The notes beneath the pieces were generated by a model. The model saw only the letters and a program-made list of their open reading frames with translations, searched no databases and was not told the origin of the DNA. A stretch of DNA of 64,000 nt, taken from NCBI GenBank assembly GCA_959607715.1, contig CAUHNN010000006.1, positions 1 through 64,000 of the forward strand, given 5' to 3'. Numbering within the stretch: the first letter of the stretch is position 1; every line of letters starts with the position of its first letter. The position numbers and the translations under genes are program-made. Below are positions 16,630 through 24,808 of the stretch, piece after piece. The DNA is from an uncultured Eggerthella sp. Lineage in GTDB: Bacteria; Actinomycetota; Coriobacteriia; Coriobacteriales; Eggerthellaceae.

Positions 16630-18818
16630 AGAACATCTGGGCGCTGTTTCGCAACGACCTGAAGCGCGTGAAGAGCAACATGGTCACGATGATCATCGTC
16701 GCGGGCCTCGTGCTGTTGCCGTCGATATTCGTGTGGTACAACATCCTGGCGTGCTGGGATGTGTTCGACAACACCGATCATCTCAAGGTCGCCGTCGCGA
16801 ACACCGACGAAGGCTATCAAAGCGATTTGGTGCCGCTCAAGCTCCACCTCGGCGAGCAGGTCGAGGCGAACCTGCGTGAAAACGATCAGATGGATTGGGT
16901 GTTCACTACCGAAGAGGACGCGATCAGGGGTGTCGAGTCGGGCGAGTACTATGCCGCCGTCGTCATTCCTCCGAGCTTCAGCAAGGATATGATGACCTTC
17001 TATTCGGAAGACGTGGAGCACGCCAAGATCCTGTACTACTCGAACGAGAAGAAGAACGTGGTGGCGCCGAAGCTCACCGACCAGGGAGCGGATAAGGTGT
17101 CGGCCCAGGTCAACACGGTTTTCACGGCAACGCTTTCGGAAATCGCCCTCAATATCGCCTCTCAGCTCGATACGTACGCCCAGGAATCGGACGCGACGGG
17201 AAGGCTGGGCGATCTTGCCGACCATATGACGGACCTCGGCTCCCAGATGAGGCAGGGCGCGAAGGCCATGACGAGCTATGTGGCCCTGATCGACGCATCG
17301 CAGGGCCTCATCGAAAGCTCGGCGGCGCTCATCGGCGAGGCGCAGTCTTCCGCCGACGAAGTCGGCGATTCCGTCAGCGCGGCGGGCGATTCCATCTCCA
17401 CCATCAGCGATGCGGTGAGCCAGTCGTCCGAGGCGCTTGATACGGCCCTTTCCGACACGGCGGCGAGCTACGACGGCGTTTCCTCGGCGGTCGACGACGC
17501 CTTCTCGTCGTCGAGCACGGCGGCGGGGACGATGGTTTCCTCGCTGCGTTCGCAGGCGAGTTCGGTCGAGGCGCAGGTCGAGCAGATGAAGAAACTGCGC
17601 GATCAGATCGCCGCGCTCGGCAACGGTTCGGGCGTGAGCGAGGCCGATAAGAAGGTCATCCAGGCGCTCGTCGACCGAATGGACGGCTCTATCGCTGCCC
17701 AGGAGAAGCTTGCCGCCTCGCTGCGGATGGCCGCTGATGATGTGGAGTCGGGCAACAAGAGCACTCAAGAGGCCCATGAGGAAGTGAAGGGCGTCGTTGC
17801 CGATGCCCGATCGAGCGTCAAGGACCTGTCGAGTGACTTCACCAACGACATCAAGCCCCAGCTCGATTCGCTGCTTGAGATCACGGCCACGATGGCGGGC
17901 GACCTTTTGGCAAGCGCCCAGAAGCTTTCCTCGGTAGGTTCCCAGCTGCAGGGCTCTGCGGATTCCCTGAGCGAGCGCCTCGAGGGCGCCAAGGGCAAGC
18001 TCACGTCGGCAGCGAGCGATCTTGAGGCGTCGGCCAAAAAATTCGATTCGCTCGCGGCTTCCATCGATGCTGCGCTTTCCGGCGGCGACATAGACGCCTT
18101 GCGCGAAGTGCTTTCTTCCGACACCGAGTCCCTCGCAGCGGCCATTGCGGCTCCGGTGAAGCTCGACAGGCAGGCGATCTTCCCTGCCGACAACTTCGGT
18201 TCCCAGATGGCGCCTCTGTACGCGACTCTCGGCCTGTGGATCGGCTCCCTTCTGCTCGTCGTGGCCATTCGTGTGCAGGTGTCTCATTCGCAACGCGATG
18301 AGCTGGGCGACTGGAAGCTCTATCAGTTGTTCTTAGGGCGCTTCGGCATATTCTCGCTCGCGTCGTTTGTGCAGACCACCATCATGGCTCTGGGCAACAT
18401 GTTCTTCCTGGGCGTGCAGGTGAGCGACCCTTTGCTCTACCTTCTGTGCTTCTGGGCCGCCGGTCAGGTATTCGTGTTCATCTGCTATACGTTGGTGGTT
18501 TCTTTCGCCAATTTGGGCAAGGCGATCGCGGTGTTTTTGCTCATCATCCAGGTGACGTCGGGCGGCGGCAGCTTCCCCTTGCCGATCCTGCCTGAATTCT
18601 TCCAGGTACTGAGCCCCTTCCTTCCCGCGGCGCATGTGATTAACGCCATGCGCGCGGCGATGATGGGGGTCTATCAGGGTGATTTCTGGATCGAGCTCGG
18701 GGAGCTTTTGCTCTTCGTCGTGCCGTTCTTGCTGCTGGGGTTGGCGCTGCGCAAACCGCTCATGCGCCTGCTCAAGTGGTACGTCGACAGGGTCGAGGAA
18801 TCGAAGCTCGTCTGCTAG
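16626..18818 (+). CDS. YhgE/Pip family membrane protein (second of a pair)
   Basis: Paralogue of the preceding gene, 730 residues, with the same plan. An N-terminal helix (IIVAGLVLLPSIFVWYNILA) is followed by the YhgE core (VAVANTDEGYQSD, AAVVIPPSFS), a long coiled-coil ectodomain rich in Ser and Ala, and a C-terminal ABC-2-like membrane bundle from about residue 530. It lacks the extra C-terminal membrane segment of its partner. The ATGA overlap (16626-16629) implies 1:1 translation, so a heteromeric complex is a reasonable inference. No ATPase gene accompanies them. Confidence 0.88.
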   Translation: MKNIWALFRNDLKRVKSNMVTMIIVAGLVLLPSIFVWYNILACWDVFDNTDHLKVAVANTDEGYQSDLVPLKLHLGEQVEANLRENDQMDWVFTTEEDAIRGVESGEYYAAVVIPPSFSKDMMTFYSEDVEHAKILYYSNEKKNVVAPKLTDQGADKVSAQVNTVFTATLSEIALNIASQLDTYAQESDATGRLGDLADHMTDLGSQMRQGAKAMTSYVALIDASQGLIESSAALIGEAQSSADEVGDSVSAAGDSISTISDAVSQSSEALDTALSDTAASYDGVSSAVDDAFSSSSTAAGTMVSSLRSQASSVEAQVEQMKKLRDQIAALGNGSGVSEADKKVIQALVDRMDGSIAAQEKLAASLRMAADDVESGNKSTQEAHEEVKGVVADARSSVKDLSSDFTNDIKPQLDSLLEITATMAGDLLASAQKLSSVGSQLQGSADSLSERLEGAKGKLTSAASDLEASAKKFDSLAASIDAALSGGDIDALREVLSSDTESLAAAIAAPVKLDRQAIFPADNFGSQMAPLYATLGLWIGSLLLVVAIRVQVSHSQRDELGDWKLYQLFLGRFGIFSLASFVQTTIMALGNMFFLGVQVSDPLLYLLCFWAAGQVFVFICYTLVVSFANLGKAIAVFLLIIQVTSGGGSFPLPILPEFFQVLSPFLPAAHVINAMRAAMMGVYQGDFWIELGELLLFVVPFLLLGLALRKPLMRLLKWYVDRVEESKLVC

Positions 18819-18830
18819 TGAGGGGATCCT

Positions 18831-19202
18831 TTACGCAAGGGAGGCGAGGGCGAATCCCGCCGCTGCCGCCCCGAGCGTCGTGAGATAGGAAATCCCCAGG
18901 TAAGATGCGCACATGAGGCGCTTGCCGGAAAAGAGGAGTTCGACCGCTTCGTAGTTCATGGTGGATAACGTCGAGAACCCTCCCAGGAATCCCATCGTGA
19001 GGGCGAGGTAGGTTATCTCGCCTAGCTGGAGCTGGAAGAAGAGCAGCGCACCTGCCGCCGTGCAGGAAGCCACGTTGATCGCGAGCGTTGGCCAAGGGAA
19101 GGCCTGCGTGGTATGGGATTTCAAGTAGGTCGTGGCCTTGCTGCGGCACAGCGCGCCGAGCGCGCCCCCGACGCCGACGGCGAGAAACGCTGCCAAGCTC
19201 AT
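18831..19202 (-). CDS. crcB: Fluoride channel subunit CrcB/Fluc
   Basis: Small four-helix membrane protein of 123 residues that exports fluoride passively. The signature GFLGGFSTLSTMNYE corresponds to the family G-F-x-G-G-x-S/T-T-x-S-T motif, and the first helix has VGGALGALCRS. Its start overlaps the stop of the second CrcB gene (ATGA), so the two are co-translated. Gram-positive bacteria commonly carry two such genes forming a heterodimeric channel. It converges with the YhgE pair, with only 12 bases between stops. Confidence 0.93.
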   Translation of the reverse strand: MSLAAFLAVGVGGALGALCRSKATTYLKSHTTQAFPWPTLAINVASCTAAGALLFFQLQLGEITYLALTMGFLGGFSTLSTMNYEAVELLFSGKRLMCASYLGISYLTTLGAAAAGFALASLA

Positions 19203-19717
19203 GGGCGCCTCTTTTCTTCGCGACGCCTTCTCATGCGCGCTACGCGCATGACGGCAAGGCCCTGCGCCGCGCTGCGTCCGGCGAGCGAAGCCGCGAACGT
19301 GGTGAAGATGGTGAGCGCGAGGTAGAGCGCAGAGAGCCCGTAGTTCCCTTCGAGCAGAAACCCGAGGTTCTCGGTCGAGAGCGCCGAGAGCGTGGTGAAG
19401 GCGCCGACGAGTCCGAGGCCGAGGGATTTCACCAAGGGTGCGGGCAGATGGAGCCGTCGTCCGACGAAATGGTTGATGATCTCGAGCAGGAAGCAGCCGA
19501 TCACGTTGACGATGAGCGTGGCGAAGGGGAATCCGCCGTTGGAGGGGATGAGGATCTCGAGCGCGTAGCGAAGGCTTGCGCCGATGAAGCCCATCGCGAG
19601 AACGAGCGGGGTGAGCATCGTGGGCTGCATGATGATCTGGCGCAGCCTCAGCCGACCGCTTCGGGAAGGGGAGGCGTCGTTCGATGGCGATGCGTCATGG
19701 TCGAGACGATCTGCCAT
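19199..19717 (-). CDS. crcB: Fluoride channel subunit CrcB/Fluc (longer paralogue)
   Basis: Second Fluc subunit, 172 residues. The core (from about residue 32) has GFIGASLRYALE, NVIGCFLLE and GLVGAFTTLSALSTE. It carries extra hydrophilic ends: a Ser/Asp/Arg-rich N-terminus and a very basic C-terminus (RMRRRREEKRRP). AAGGAAGG precedes the ATG. No fluoride riboswitch is recognisable upstream. The gap to the upstream tRNA terminator is only about 35 bases, so transcription may depend on read-through or a compact promoter. Confidence 0.9.
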   Translation of the reverse strand: MADRLDHDASPSNDASPSRSGRLRLRQIIMQPTMLTPLVLAMGFIGASLRYALEILIPSNGGFPFATLIVNVIGCFLLEIINHFVGRRLHLPAPLVKSLGLGLVGAFTTLSALSTENLGFLLEGNYGLSALYLALTIFTTFAASLAGRSAAQGLAVMRVARMRRRREEKRRP

Positions 19718-19751
19718 GGAAAATCCTTCCTTACGCCAGCTTCAAGAAAAC

Positions 19752-19787
19752 AAAAAAGCGATCCGACCAGGCGAGCGGTCGGATCGC
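19752..19787 (-). terminator. Intrinsic terminator of tRNA-Ser(GCU)
   Basis: A perfect 11-base stem GCGATCCGACC / GGTCGGATCGC (19758-19768 and 19777-19787) is followed on the minus strand by TTTTTTG. Confidence 0.88.
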
Positions 19788-19799
19788 GGTGGGCGCAGA

Positions 19800-19890
19800 T
19801 GGCGGAGAGCTGGGGATTCGAACCCCAGATACGCTTTTGGCGTATACTCGCTTAGCAGGCGAGCACCTTCGGCCTCTCGGTCAGCTCTCC
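19800..19890 (-). tRNA. tRNA-Ser, anticodon GCU
   Basis: Class II tRNA of 91 nt with encoded CCA. Acceptor GGAGAGC/GCTCTCC, anticodon stem CTCGC/GCGAG with loop CTGCTAA giving GCT, long variable arm (TACGCCAAAAGCGTA), T-arm GGGGTTCGAATCCCC. Confidence 0.97.
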
Positions 19891-19907
19891 GTGTGATGCG
19901 AATTGAA

Positions 19908-19936
19908 ATGATAACCCGCTCACCCTTTTCTTGCAA
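19908..19936 (-). promoter_or_regulatory. Promoter of tRNA-Ser(GCU)
   Basis: On the minus strand -35 TTGCAA (19931-19936), a 17-base spacer, and -10 TATCAT (19908-19913), 17 bases before the tRNA gene. The -35 overlaps the ribosome-binding site of the divergent DUF2207 gene. Confidence 0.7.
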
Positions 19937-19947
19937 GGAGAAGAGAC

Positions 19948-21906
19948 GTGCGAAACCACGCAATCATCGAAAAAGACACGAATCGTCCGTTCTTTCGCGC
20001 TCAAACCGCGTTTGCGCTCGCTCTTTTCGCGCTTGTTTGCGCGTGGGCGCTGGCGCTGTTCCCCCAAACGGCCTATGCGAAGTCCTACGACGTCACGGCC
20101 GACGCGATAGAGGCGCGCGTGAGCGACGGCGGCGATCTCGTCGTCACCGAGAAGCGCACGTTCGACTTCAACGGGGATTTTTCTGCGGTGTGGTGGGAAT
20201 TCGATAGTTTGCCGTCGCACGCGTCCCTGTCCATCGACGGCGTGCGTGTCTCTGCGGCGCAGGGCGGCTCCTGGTCTTCCTTGCCGGCGGTCCCTTTCGA
20301 TCTTGCGTGGCGCGAAGACGGCGGTCCATCGAGCGCGGCCTATTCCTTCGATGCGGGCAAGAATGCCGTGTACGTCTTTTCTCCGTGGTCGGACGAATCC
20401 GTGAGCGTCGAGCTTTCCTACACGGTCGATAACGCGGTCGAGGTCTACGCCGACGTCGCCGAGCTGTACTGGCAGTTCGTCGGCAGCGGCTGGGAAGTGG
20501 ACACGCAAGACGTTACCTGCTCGATCGAGCTTCCTGTTGCGGCAGGGTCGTCCGTCCTCGCCGGAGACAACGTGCGGGCATGGGGACACGGGCCGCTCGA
20601 CGGCCAGTTGTCGATCGGCGAAGACGGGGTCGTGATCTATGTTCTTCCGAAGGTGGCCTCCGGTCAGTACGCCGAGGCGCGCATCGCGTTTCCGTCGGAA
20701 TGGATGACGGGCGTGTCGGCTTCTTCGCCCATTGCGCATCCCTCCGAATTCCGCCTTGACGAAATCGCCGCCGAGGAGCAGAAATGGGCGGATCGCGCCA
20801 ACGAGGAGCGTTTCGCCTCGCTTGTTTCCACGGCCTTCGCCTTCGTGGTGTGCGCTGCGCTCATCGTGTGGGCATTCGTTTCCTTCCGCCGCTTCGGCAA
20901 GGAGCTCAAGCCGACTGTGACCGAAGAGTACTGGCGCGATGTCCCCGTTCCGGGCGAGCATCCGGCGGTGGTGGGGCGCCTTGTGCGCTTCGACGCTCAC
21001 GACCCCGCTGATTTCACTGCGACGTTGCTTCACTTGGCCAACGAAGGGGCGCTGAAGATAGAGCGCGCCGCGCGGCCCGACGGCGGTGACGACTACCTCA
21101 TCAAGCGCGTTGCCGGCGTTGTGACCGCCCTTAACAGCGAAGTGGATCGGGCGGCTCTCGACATCCTTTTCGATACGCTCGCGCAGGGCGAAGACGCTCT
21201 GTGGGTGGGGGACATGCAGGAGCGCGCCGAGCGCGACCCCGAGGCGTTCTCAGACGCGATGGAGAAGTGGCAGGGTCTTGTGAGCGCGCGCGTCAACGTG
21301 GGCGAGTATTTCGAGGGCTATTCGACGACCAAGAAGTACCGCATGGTGACCGTCGCGGTCCTTCTGTTCGCCGCCATGCTTTTGATTTCAGCGTTCTTCT
21401 CGAATCCGCTCATGATGGTCCCCGCTATCGTGACGTGCCTCGTGCTCATCGTCGTTTCGCGCTTCATGGATCGTCGCACGCAAAGGGGGGCCGACGCCAA
21501 CGCGCGTTGCGAGGCCCTTAAGCGGTGGCTAACCCACTTCTCGTCCCTCGACGAACGTCCCCCGACGGATTACCGGGTGTGGGGCGAGTTCATGGTCTAC
21601 GCGTACCTCTTCGGCGTGGCGAAGCAGGCGATGGACGAGTTGCGCCGAGCCGAGCCAGCCGTCGTTTCCGGCTTCGAGGACGATGGTTTGCCCGTTTCCG
21701 TGGCGCCCTGGTGGGTGTGGATGGCGATGGATTCGTCGGCGAGCATTCCCGATGTGGCTTCTTCGCTCGGCCTCGCCGTCGACGACGCCGTATCATCCGT
21801 GGCTTCCGCCCTCGAGGGCTCGTCGTCGAGCGGCGACGGATTCGGCGGTGGCTTCTCCGTCGGCGGTGGCGGCGGGTTCGGCGGCGGTGGCGGCGGTGCC
21901 CGTTAA
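19948..21906 (+). CDS. DUF2207 domain-containing membrane protein
   Basis: Predicted secreted and membrane-anchored protein of 652 residues. A signal peptide lies at about residues 20-44 (ending PQTAYA). An extracellular DUF2207 domain follows (DLVVTEKRTFDFNGDF, AVWWEFDSLP), then transmembrane segments near residues 295-312 and 470-510. A cytosolic region begins ALKRWLTHFSSLDERPPTDY, and the tail is Gly-rich (SVGGGGGFGGGGGGAR). Such Gly-rich ends are typical of partners of LemA proteins, and lemA lies about 6 kb upstream. Function is unknown. The GTG start 19948 has AAGGAG at 19935-19940. Confidence 0.85.
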   Translation: MRNHAIIEKDTNRPFFRAQTAFALALFALVCAWALALFPQTAYAKSYDVTADAIEARVSDGGDLVVTEKRTFDFNGDFSAVWWEFDSLPSHASLSIDGVRVSAAQGGSWSSLPAVPFDLAWREDGGPSSAAYSFDAGKNAVYVFSPWSDESVSVELSYTVDNAVEVYADVAELYWQFVGSGWEVDTQDVTCSIELPVAAGSSVLAGDNVRAWGHGPLDGQLSIGEDGVVIYVLPKVASGQYAEARIAFPSEWMTGVSASSPIAHPSEFRLDEIAAEEQKWADRANEERFASLVSTAFAFVVCAALIVWAFVSFRRFGKELKPTVTEEYWRDVPVPGEHPAVVGRLVRFDAHDPADFTATLLHLANEGALKIERAARPDGGDDYLIKRVAGVVTALNSEVDRAALDILFDTLAQGEDALWVGDMQERAERDPEAFSDAMEKWQGLVSARVNVGEYFEGYSTTKKYRMVTVAVLLFAAMLLISAFFSNPLMMVPAIVTCLVLIVVSRFMDRRTQRGADANARCEALKRWLTHFSSLDERPPTDYRVWGEFMVYAYLFGVAKQAMDELRRAEPAVVSGFEDDGLPVSVAPWWVWMAMDSSASIPDVASSLGLAVDDAVSSVASALEGSSSSGDGFGGGFSVGGGGGFGGGGGGAR

Positions 21907-21940
21907 GTGCGTGCCCGTAGGCGAGCAGGCGCGGCTTTTG

Positions 21941-21946
21941 TATAAT
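21941..21946 (+). promoter_or_regulatory. -10 box of the DMT transporter gene, leaderless arrangement
   Basis: A perfect TATAAT ends 8 bases before the ATG at 21955, and no ribosome-binding site is present. The transcript would start at or beside the start codon. No -35 box of normal sequence is seen. Confidence 0.6.
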
Positions 21947-21954
21947 ACGCAGCT

Positions 21955-22908
21955 ATGACTTCTCTCGATTCCATACCTACGGGCGTATACAAGGCCCTCG
22001 TCGTCGTCGCTACGGCTATCTGGGGATTCAGCTTCGTGGTCATGAAAGACGTGATCGCGGTCGTTCCCCCGGCGAGTCTTCTGGGCATCCGCTTCCTCAT
22101 TGCGGCGGTGATCCTTTTCGTCGTTTTGCTCAGGCGGGTGCGCCGCCACCTTTCGTGGCGGCTGCTTGGCGCCGGCGCCGTCCTGGGCGTGCTTGATTTC
22201 ATGGGGTTCTGGACGCAGACGCTCGGCTTGGTCTACACCACGCCCGGCATCAATGCGTTTCTTACGGCGACGTACTGCGTCATCGTCCCCTTCGCCTGGT
22301 GGGTGGTGGGCAAGAAGCGCCCGCAGCTGTGCAACGTCTTCGCTGCAGTGGTGGCGATCGGCGGCATCTGGCTCGTCTCGGTCGGTGGATCAGGGGAGAC
22401 GCTTTCGTTCGGTTTGGGCGAGGGGTTGACGCTTGTCTGCGCGTTCTTCTTCGCCGTCCATATCGTCTTCGTCTCGCGATTCGCCCTGCGCCACGATGTG
22501 CTGGTGCTGACGGTCGTGCAGTTCCTCGTCGAGGGCTCGCTCGGCGTGATCGTGGGCGCAACCACCGAAACGATGCCGGCGCTTTCCCAGATCCCGCCCG
22601 AGATCTTCGCTCAGATCCTGTTCCTCGCCGTGTTCGCTTCGGTTGTCGCCTTCGGCATCCAGAACGTGGCCCTCGCCTACGTGCCGCCCGCCCAGGCAGC
22701 GCTTCTTTTGAGCCTCGAATCGGTTTTCGGCGTGGGCTTCTCGATCCTCCTCTACGGCGAGGTGATGACGGTGCGGCTGGTGGCGGGCTTCGCCCTCATC
22801 TTCGGAGCGGTGCTCATCAACGAGGTGGTGGGCCCGAGGCTCGCTGCGAAACGTGCTATAGTTGCTAGCGGTCGCAAGAAATGGGAAAAGGATGGATCGA
22901 ATGACTGA
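21955..22908 (+). CDS. DMT-superfamily (EamA) transporter
   Basis: Integral membrane protein of 317 residues with about ten predicted helices in two EamA repeats. Repeat 1 starts VVVATAIWGFSFVVMKD; repeat 2 includes the region around AYVPPAQAALLLSLESVFGV, a conserved EamA signature. Substrates of this superfamily (amino acids, nucleotides, other metabolites) cannot be predicted from sequence here. Its last 8 bases overlap the start of the P-loop kinase gene, so the two are probably co-expressed. A perfect -10 box sits almost against the start codon. Confidence 0.9.
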   Translation: MTSLDSIPTGVYKALVVVATAIWGFSFVVMKDVIAVVPPASLLGIRFLIAAVILFVVLLRRVRRHLSWRLLGAGAVLGVLDFMGFWTQTLGLVYTTPGINAFLTATYCVIVPFAWWVVGKKRPQLCNVFAAVVAIGGIWLVSVGGSGETLSFGLGEGLTLVCAFFFAVHIVFVSRFALRHDVLVLTVVQFLVEGSLGVIVGATTETMPALSQIPPEIFAQILFLAVFASVVAFGIQNVALAYVPPAQAALLLSLESVFGVGFSILLYGEVMTVRLVAGFALIFGAVLINEVVGPRLAAKRAIVASGRKKWEKDGSND

Positions 22909-23419
22909 TAAGACCGAAAACGTCGTCCTGATCGGCATGCCAGGTGCGGGAAAGTCTACTCTCGGCGTCGTTTTGGCTAAGATCCTCGGCTATGAATTCA
23001 TCGACGCGGATCTGCTGATCCAGGGAAAGCTCGACAAGACGCTTCAGAAGATCATCGATGCCTGCGGCCCCGATGGCTTCATCGAAGTCGAGAACGAGGT
23101 TTTGTGCACCCTGTCCGCCACGCATGCCGTCATCGCTACGGGTGGTTCGGCAGTCTATTCCGATGAGGCCATGCGCCATCTTTCCTCCATCGGCACCGTC
23201 GTGTACTTGAAGGTTTCCTACGAGGAGCTCGAAAGCCGTCTGGGCGGCTTGCACGAACGAGGCGTCGTCATGAAGAACGGCATGGGCATGAGCCTGGCCG
23301 ATCTGTACGAAGAGCGCAGCCCCCTGTACGACAAGTACGCCGACCTCACGATCGACATCGACGGCCTTTCAGTGCGCGATGCCGCTCGTCGTCTGGTCGA
23401 TCAGCTCTCCTTGATGTAG
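22901..23419 (+). CDS. Shikimate-kinase-family P-loop kinase, substrate uncertain
   Basis: Small kinase of 172 residues with the AroK fold. Walker A is GMPGAGKST, the acidic pair is Asp-Ala-Asp in FIDADLLIQ, and RSPLYDKYADLTID resembles the C-terminal Arg motif. Two hallmark shikimate-binding features are altered: the FRxxE segment reads FIEVE with no Arg, and ATGGG reads ATGGS. It may therefore act on another substrate. ATG 22901 has AAAGGA at 22887-22892 and overlaps the DMT transporter gene. It is not next to aroE or other chorismate genes. Confidence 0.75.
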   Translation: MTDKTENVVLIGMPGAGKSTLGVVLAKILGYEFIDADLLIQGKLDKTLQKIIDACGPDGFIEVENEVLCTLSATHAVIATGGSAVYSDEAMRHLSSIGTVVYLKVSYEELESRLGGLHERGVVMKNGMGMSLADLYEERSPLYDKYADLTIDIDGLSVRDAARRLVDQLSLM

Positions 23420-23450
23420 CCTGCGACGTCGCCTGTCGAAACGCTGAAAC

Positions 23451-23496
23451 GACGAGGGTCCTGCTTCCGCTAAGAGAAGCAGGACCCTCGTTCTCG
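23451..23496. terminator. Bidirectional intrinsic terminator
   Basis: A perfect 16-base stem (23452-23467 with 23476-23491) lies between two converging genes, the kinase and the flavin-binding protein. It can serve both strands. Confidence 0.85.
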
Positions 23497-23534
23497 TTCG
23501 CTCGGGTGACGGGCTGGTGTTTCTCGCGAGCTCC

Positions 23535-23939
23535 TTACAGGACGATCTCGCGTTCGCTGCCGTCGATGTCGGCGATCTTGGCGACGCCTTGCTTCAGGGA
23601 GAAGAAGGTCAGGCGGGGATCGTCGCAGTCTTCGTAGGTTTCGCCGAGGGCGGTCATGTGCTCGTAGCCAGCCTTGCGTACGTCGTCGCCGGCCGTGTCG
23701 ACCATGCTCGCCACGCCGGTCAGGATGACCCAGCCGTGACCCGGCTTCCAGGCGGAAAGCTCGAACTTGGGGTTTGCAACGAGCTGCTCGTAAACATCTT
23801 TGTTCGTGGCCGTGCAGAACCACAGGGTATCGCCTTCGCGCATGGCGAAGGAAAACGGCCTGACGTGAGGCTGGTCGCCTTCGGTGGTGGCCAGGTACCA
23901 GGCGGGCACCGAGGTGAGGTAATCGATGAGCTCATCCAT
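23535..23939 (-). CDS. Pyridoxamine 5'-phosphate oxidase family (FMN-binding split barrel) protein
   Basis: Small protein of 134 residues with the split-barrel flavin-binding fold. The start YLTSVPAWYLATTEGDQPHV and later RPFSFAMREGDTLWFCTATN are typical of PPOX-like proteins in anaerobes. ATG 23939 has AAAGGAA upstream; the frame continues further but without a start signal. It lies 44 bases after ecfT on the same strand. The hairpin in that gap lacks a T-tract, so it may be the last gene of the FMN-riboswitch operon. Its reaction is unknown. Confidence 0.85.
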   Translation of the reverse strand: MDELIDYLTSVPAWYLATTEGDQPHVRPFSFAMREGDTLWFCTATNKDVYEQLVANPKFELSAWKPGHGWVILTGVASMVDTAGDDVRKAGYEHMTALGETYEDCDDPRLTFFSLKQGVAKIADIDGSEREIVL

Positions 23940-23983
23940 GGCGTTTCCTTTCAGACAGGCGCCCGCATCGAGGGCGCATTTCG

Positions 23984-24805
23984 TTACACGAGGGGAGTGA
24001 GGAAGGTAAGCGCGAGGTCGGTAGCGACGACGCAGGCGCAGCCGACGAGGAGGTAGATCAACCCACCGAGATCGCGCGGGTGGTACTTCAGTTCCCTTAG
24101 GCGCGTACGGCCCTCGCCGCCGTGGTAGCAACGCGCGTCCATGCCGAGCGACAAGGTTTCCGCATGGCGAAACGCGCTGGTGAACAGAGGGACGATGAGC
24201 GAGGTCATCATGGCTATCGATCCTCTGAAGCCATTGTTGAACTTCGCGCCGCGGCTGATTTGCGCACGGTAGACGGTCCGCAGCTCGAGGGCGAACTGCG
24301 GAAGGAAGCGCAGCGCGATGCCCATCATCATCGACAGCTCGTGGGCTGGCAGGCCGAAGCGCTTAAAGGGGCCAAGGAGGCTCTCGAAGGCGTCGGTCAA
24401 ATCGAGCGTGGTGGTGGCGAGCGTGAGAAGGCTGACGCCAAGGAGGAGCATGGTCAGCCTGATGGCGATGAACAGCGCCTGGGTAAGGCCCTGCTGGCTG
24501 ATGCAGATGATCCAGAACTGGAAGTAGACATCGCCGCCTTGCACGAAGAAGACGTTGAGCAGGGCGGTGAAGATGACCAGGATCGCCAAGGGGGCGATCG
24601 AGATGAACGCCTGTTTCACGGAGATGCGCGCGAAGGCGAACATGGCGAAGGTGAAAGCGGCGGCCACGGCAAGGGAGACGTAGGAGCCTGCGGCGAAGAC
24701 CAACACCATGAAGAGCAGTGAAAGCAGCAGCTTAGCGCGCGGATCCATGCGGTGGACGATGGAGTCGCGGGCGATGTAGCGCCCGAAGATAGCCTGGAGT
24801 CCCAT
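23984..24805 (-). CDS. ecfT: ECF transporter transmembrane subunit EcfT
   Basis: Membrane scaffold of 273 residues coupling two ATPases to a vitamin-binding S component. About five to six helices are visible. The two cytosolic coupling helices carry the family A-R-G-type motifs, here YRAQISRGAKF and LSLGMDARCY, so the first reads SRG and the second ARC. The start HRMDPRAKLLLSLLFM is typical. It lies 3 bases after ecfA2 in one minus-strand operon with ribU. Confidence 0.95.
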   Translation of the reverse strand: MGLQAIFGRYIARDSIVHRMDPRAKLLLSLLFMVLVFAAGSYVSLAVAAAFTFAMFAFARISVKQAFISIAPLAILVIFTALLNVFFVQGGDVYFQFWIICISQQGLTQALFIAIRLTMLLLGVSLLTLATTTLDLTDAFESLLGPFKRFGLPAHELSMMMGIALRFLPQFALELRTVYRAQISRGAKFNNGFRGSIAMMTSLIVPLFTSAFRHAETLSLGMDARCYHGGEGRTRLRELKYHPRDLGGLIYLLVGCACVVATDLALTFLTPLV

Positions 24806-24808
24806 TAC

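Noticed and set aside
19718..19799. Fluoride riboswitch upstream of crcB
   Set aside because: The short gap holds only the tRNA terminator and a ribosome-binding site; the conserved fluoride-aptamer blocks are absent.
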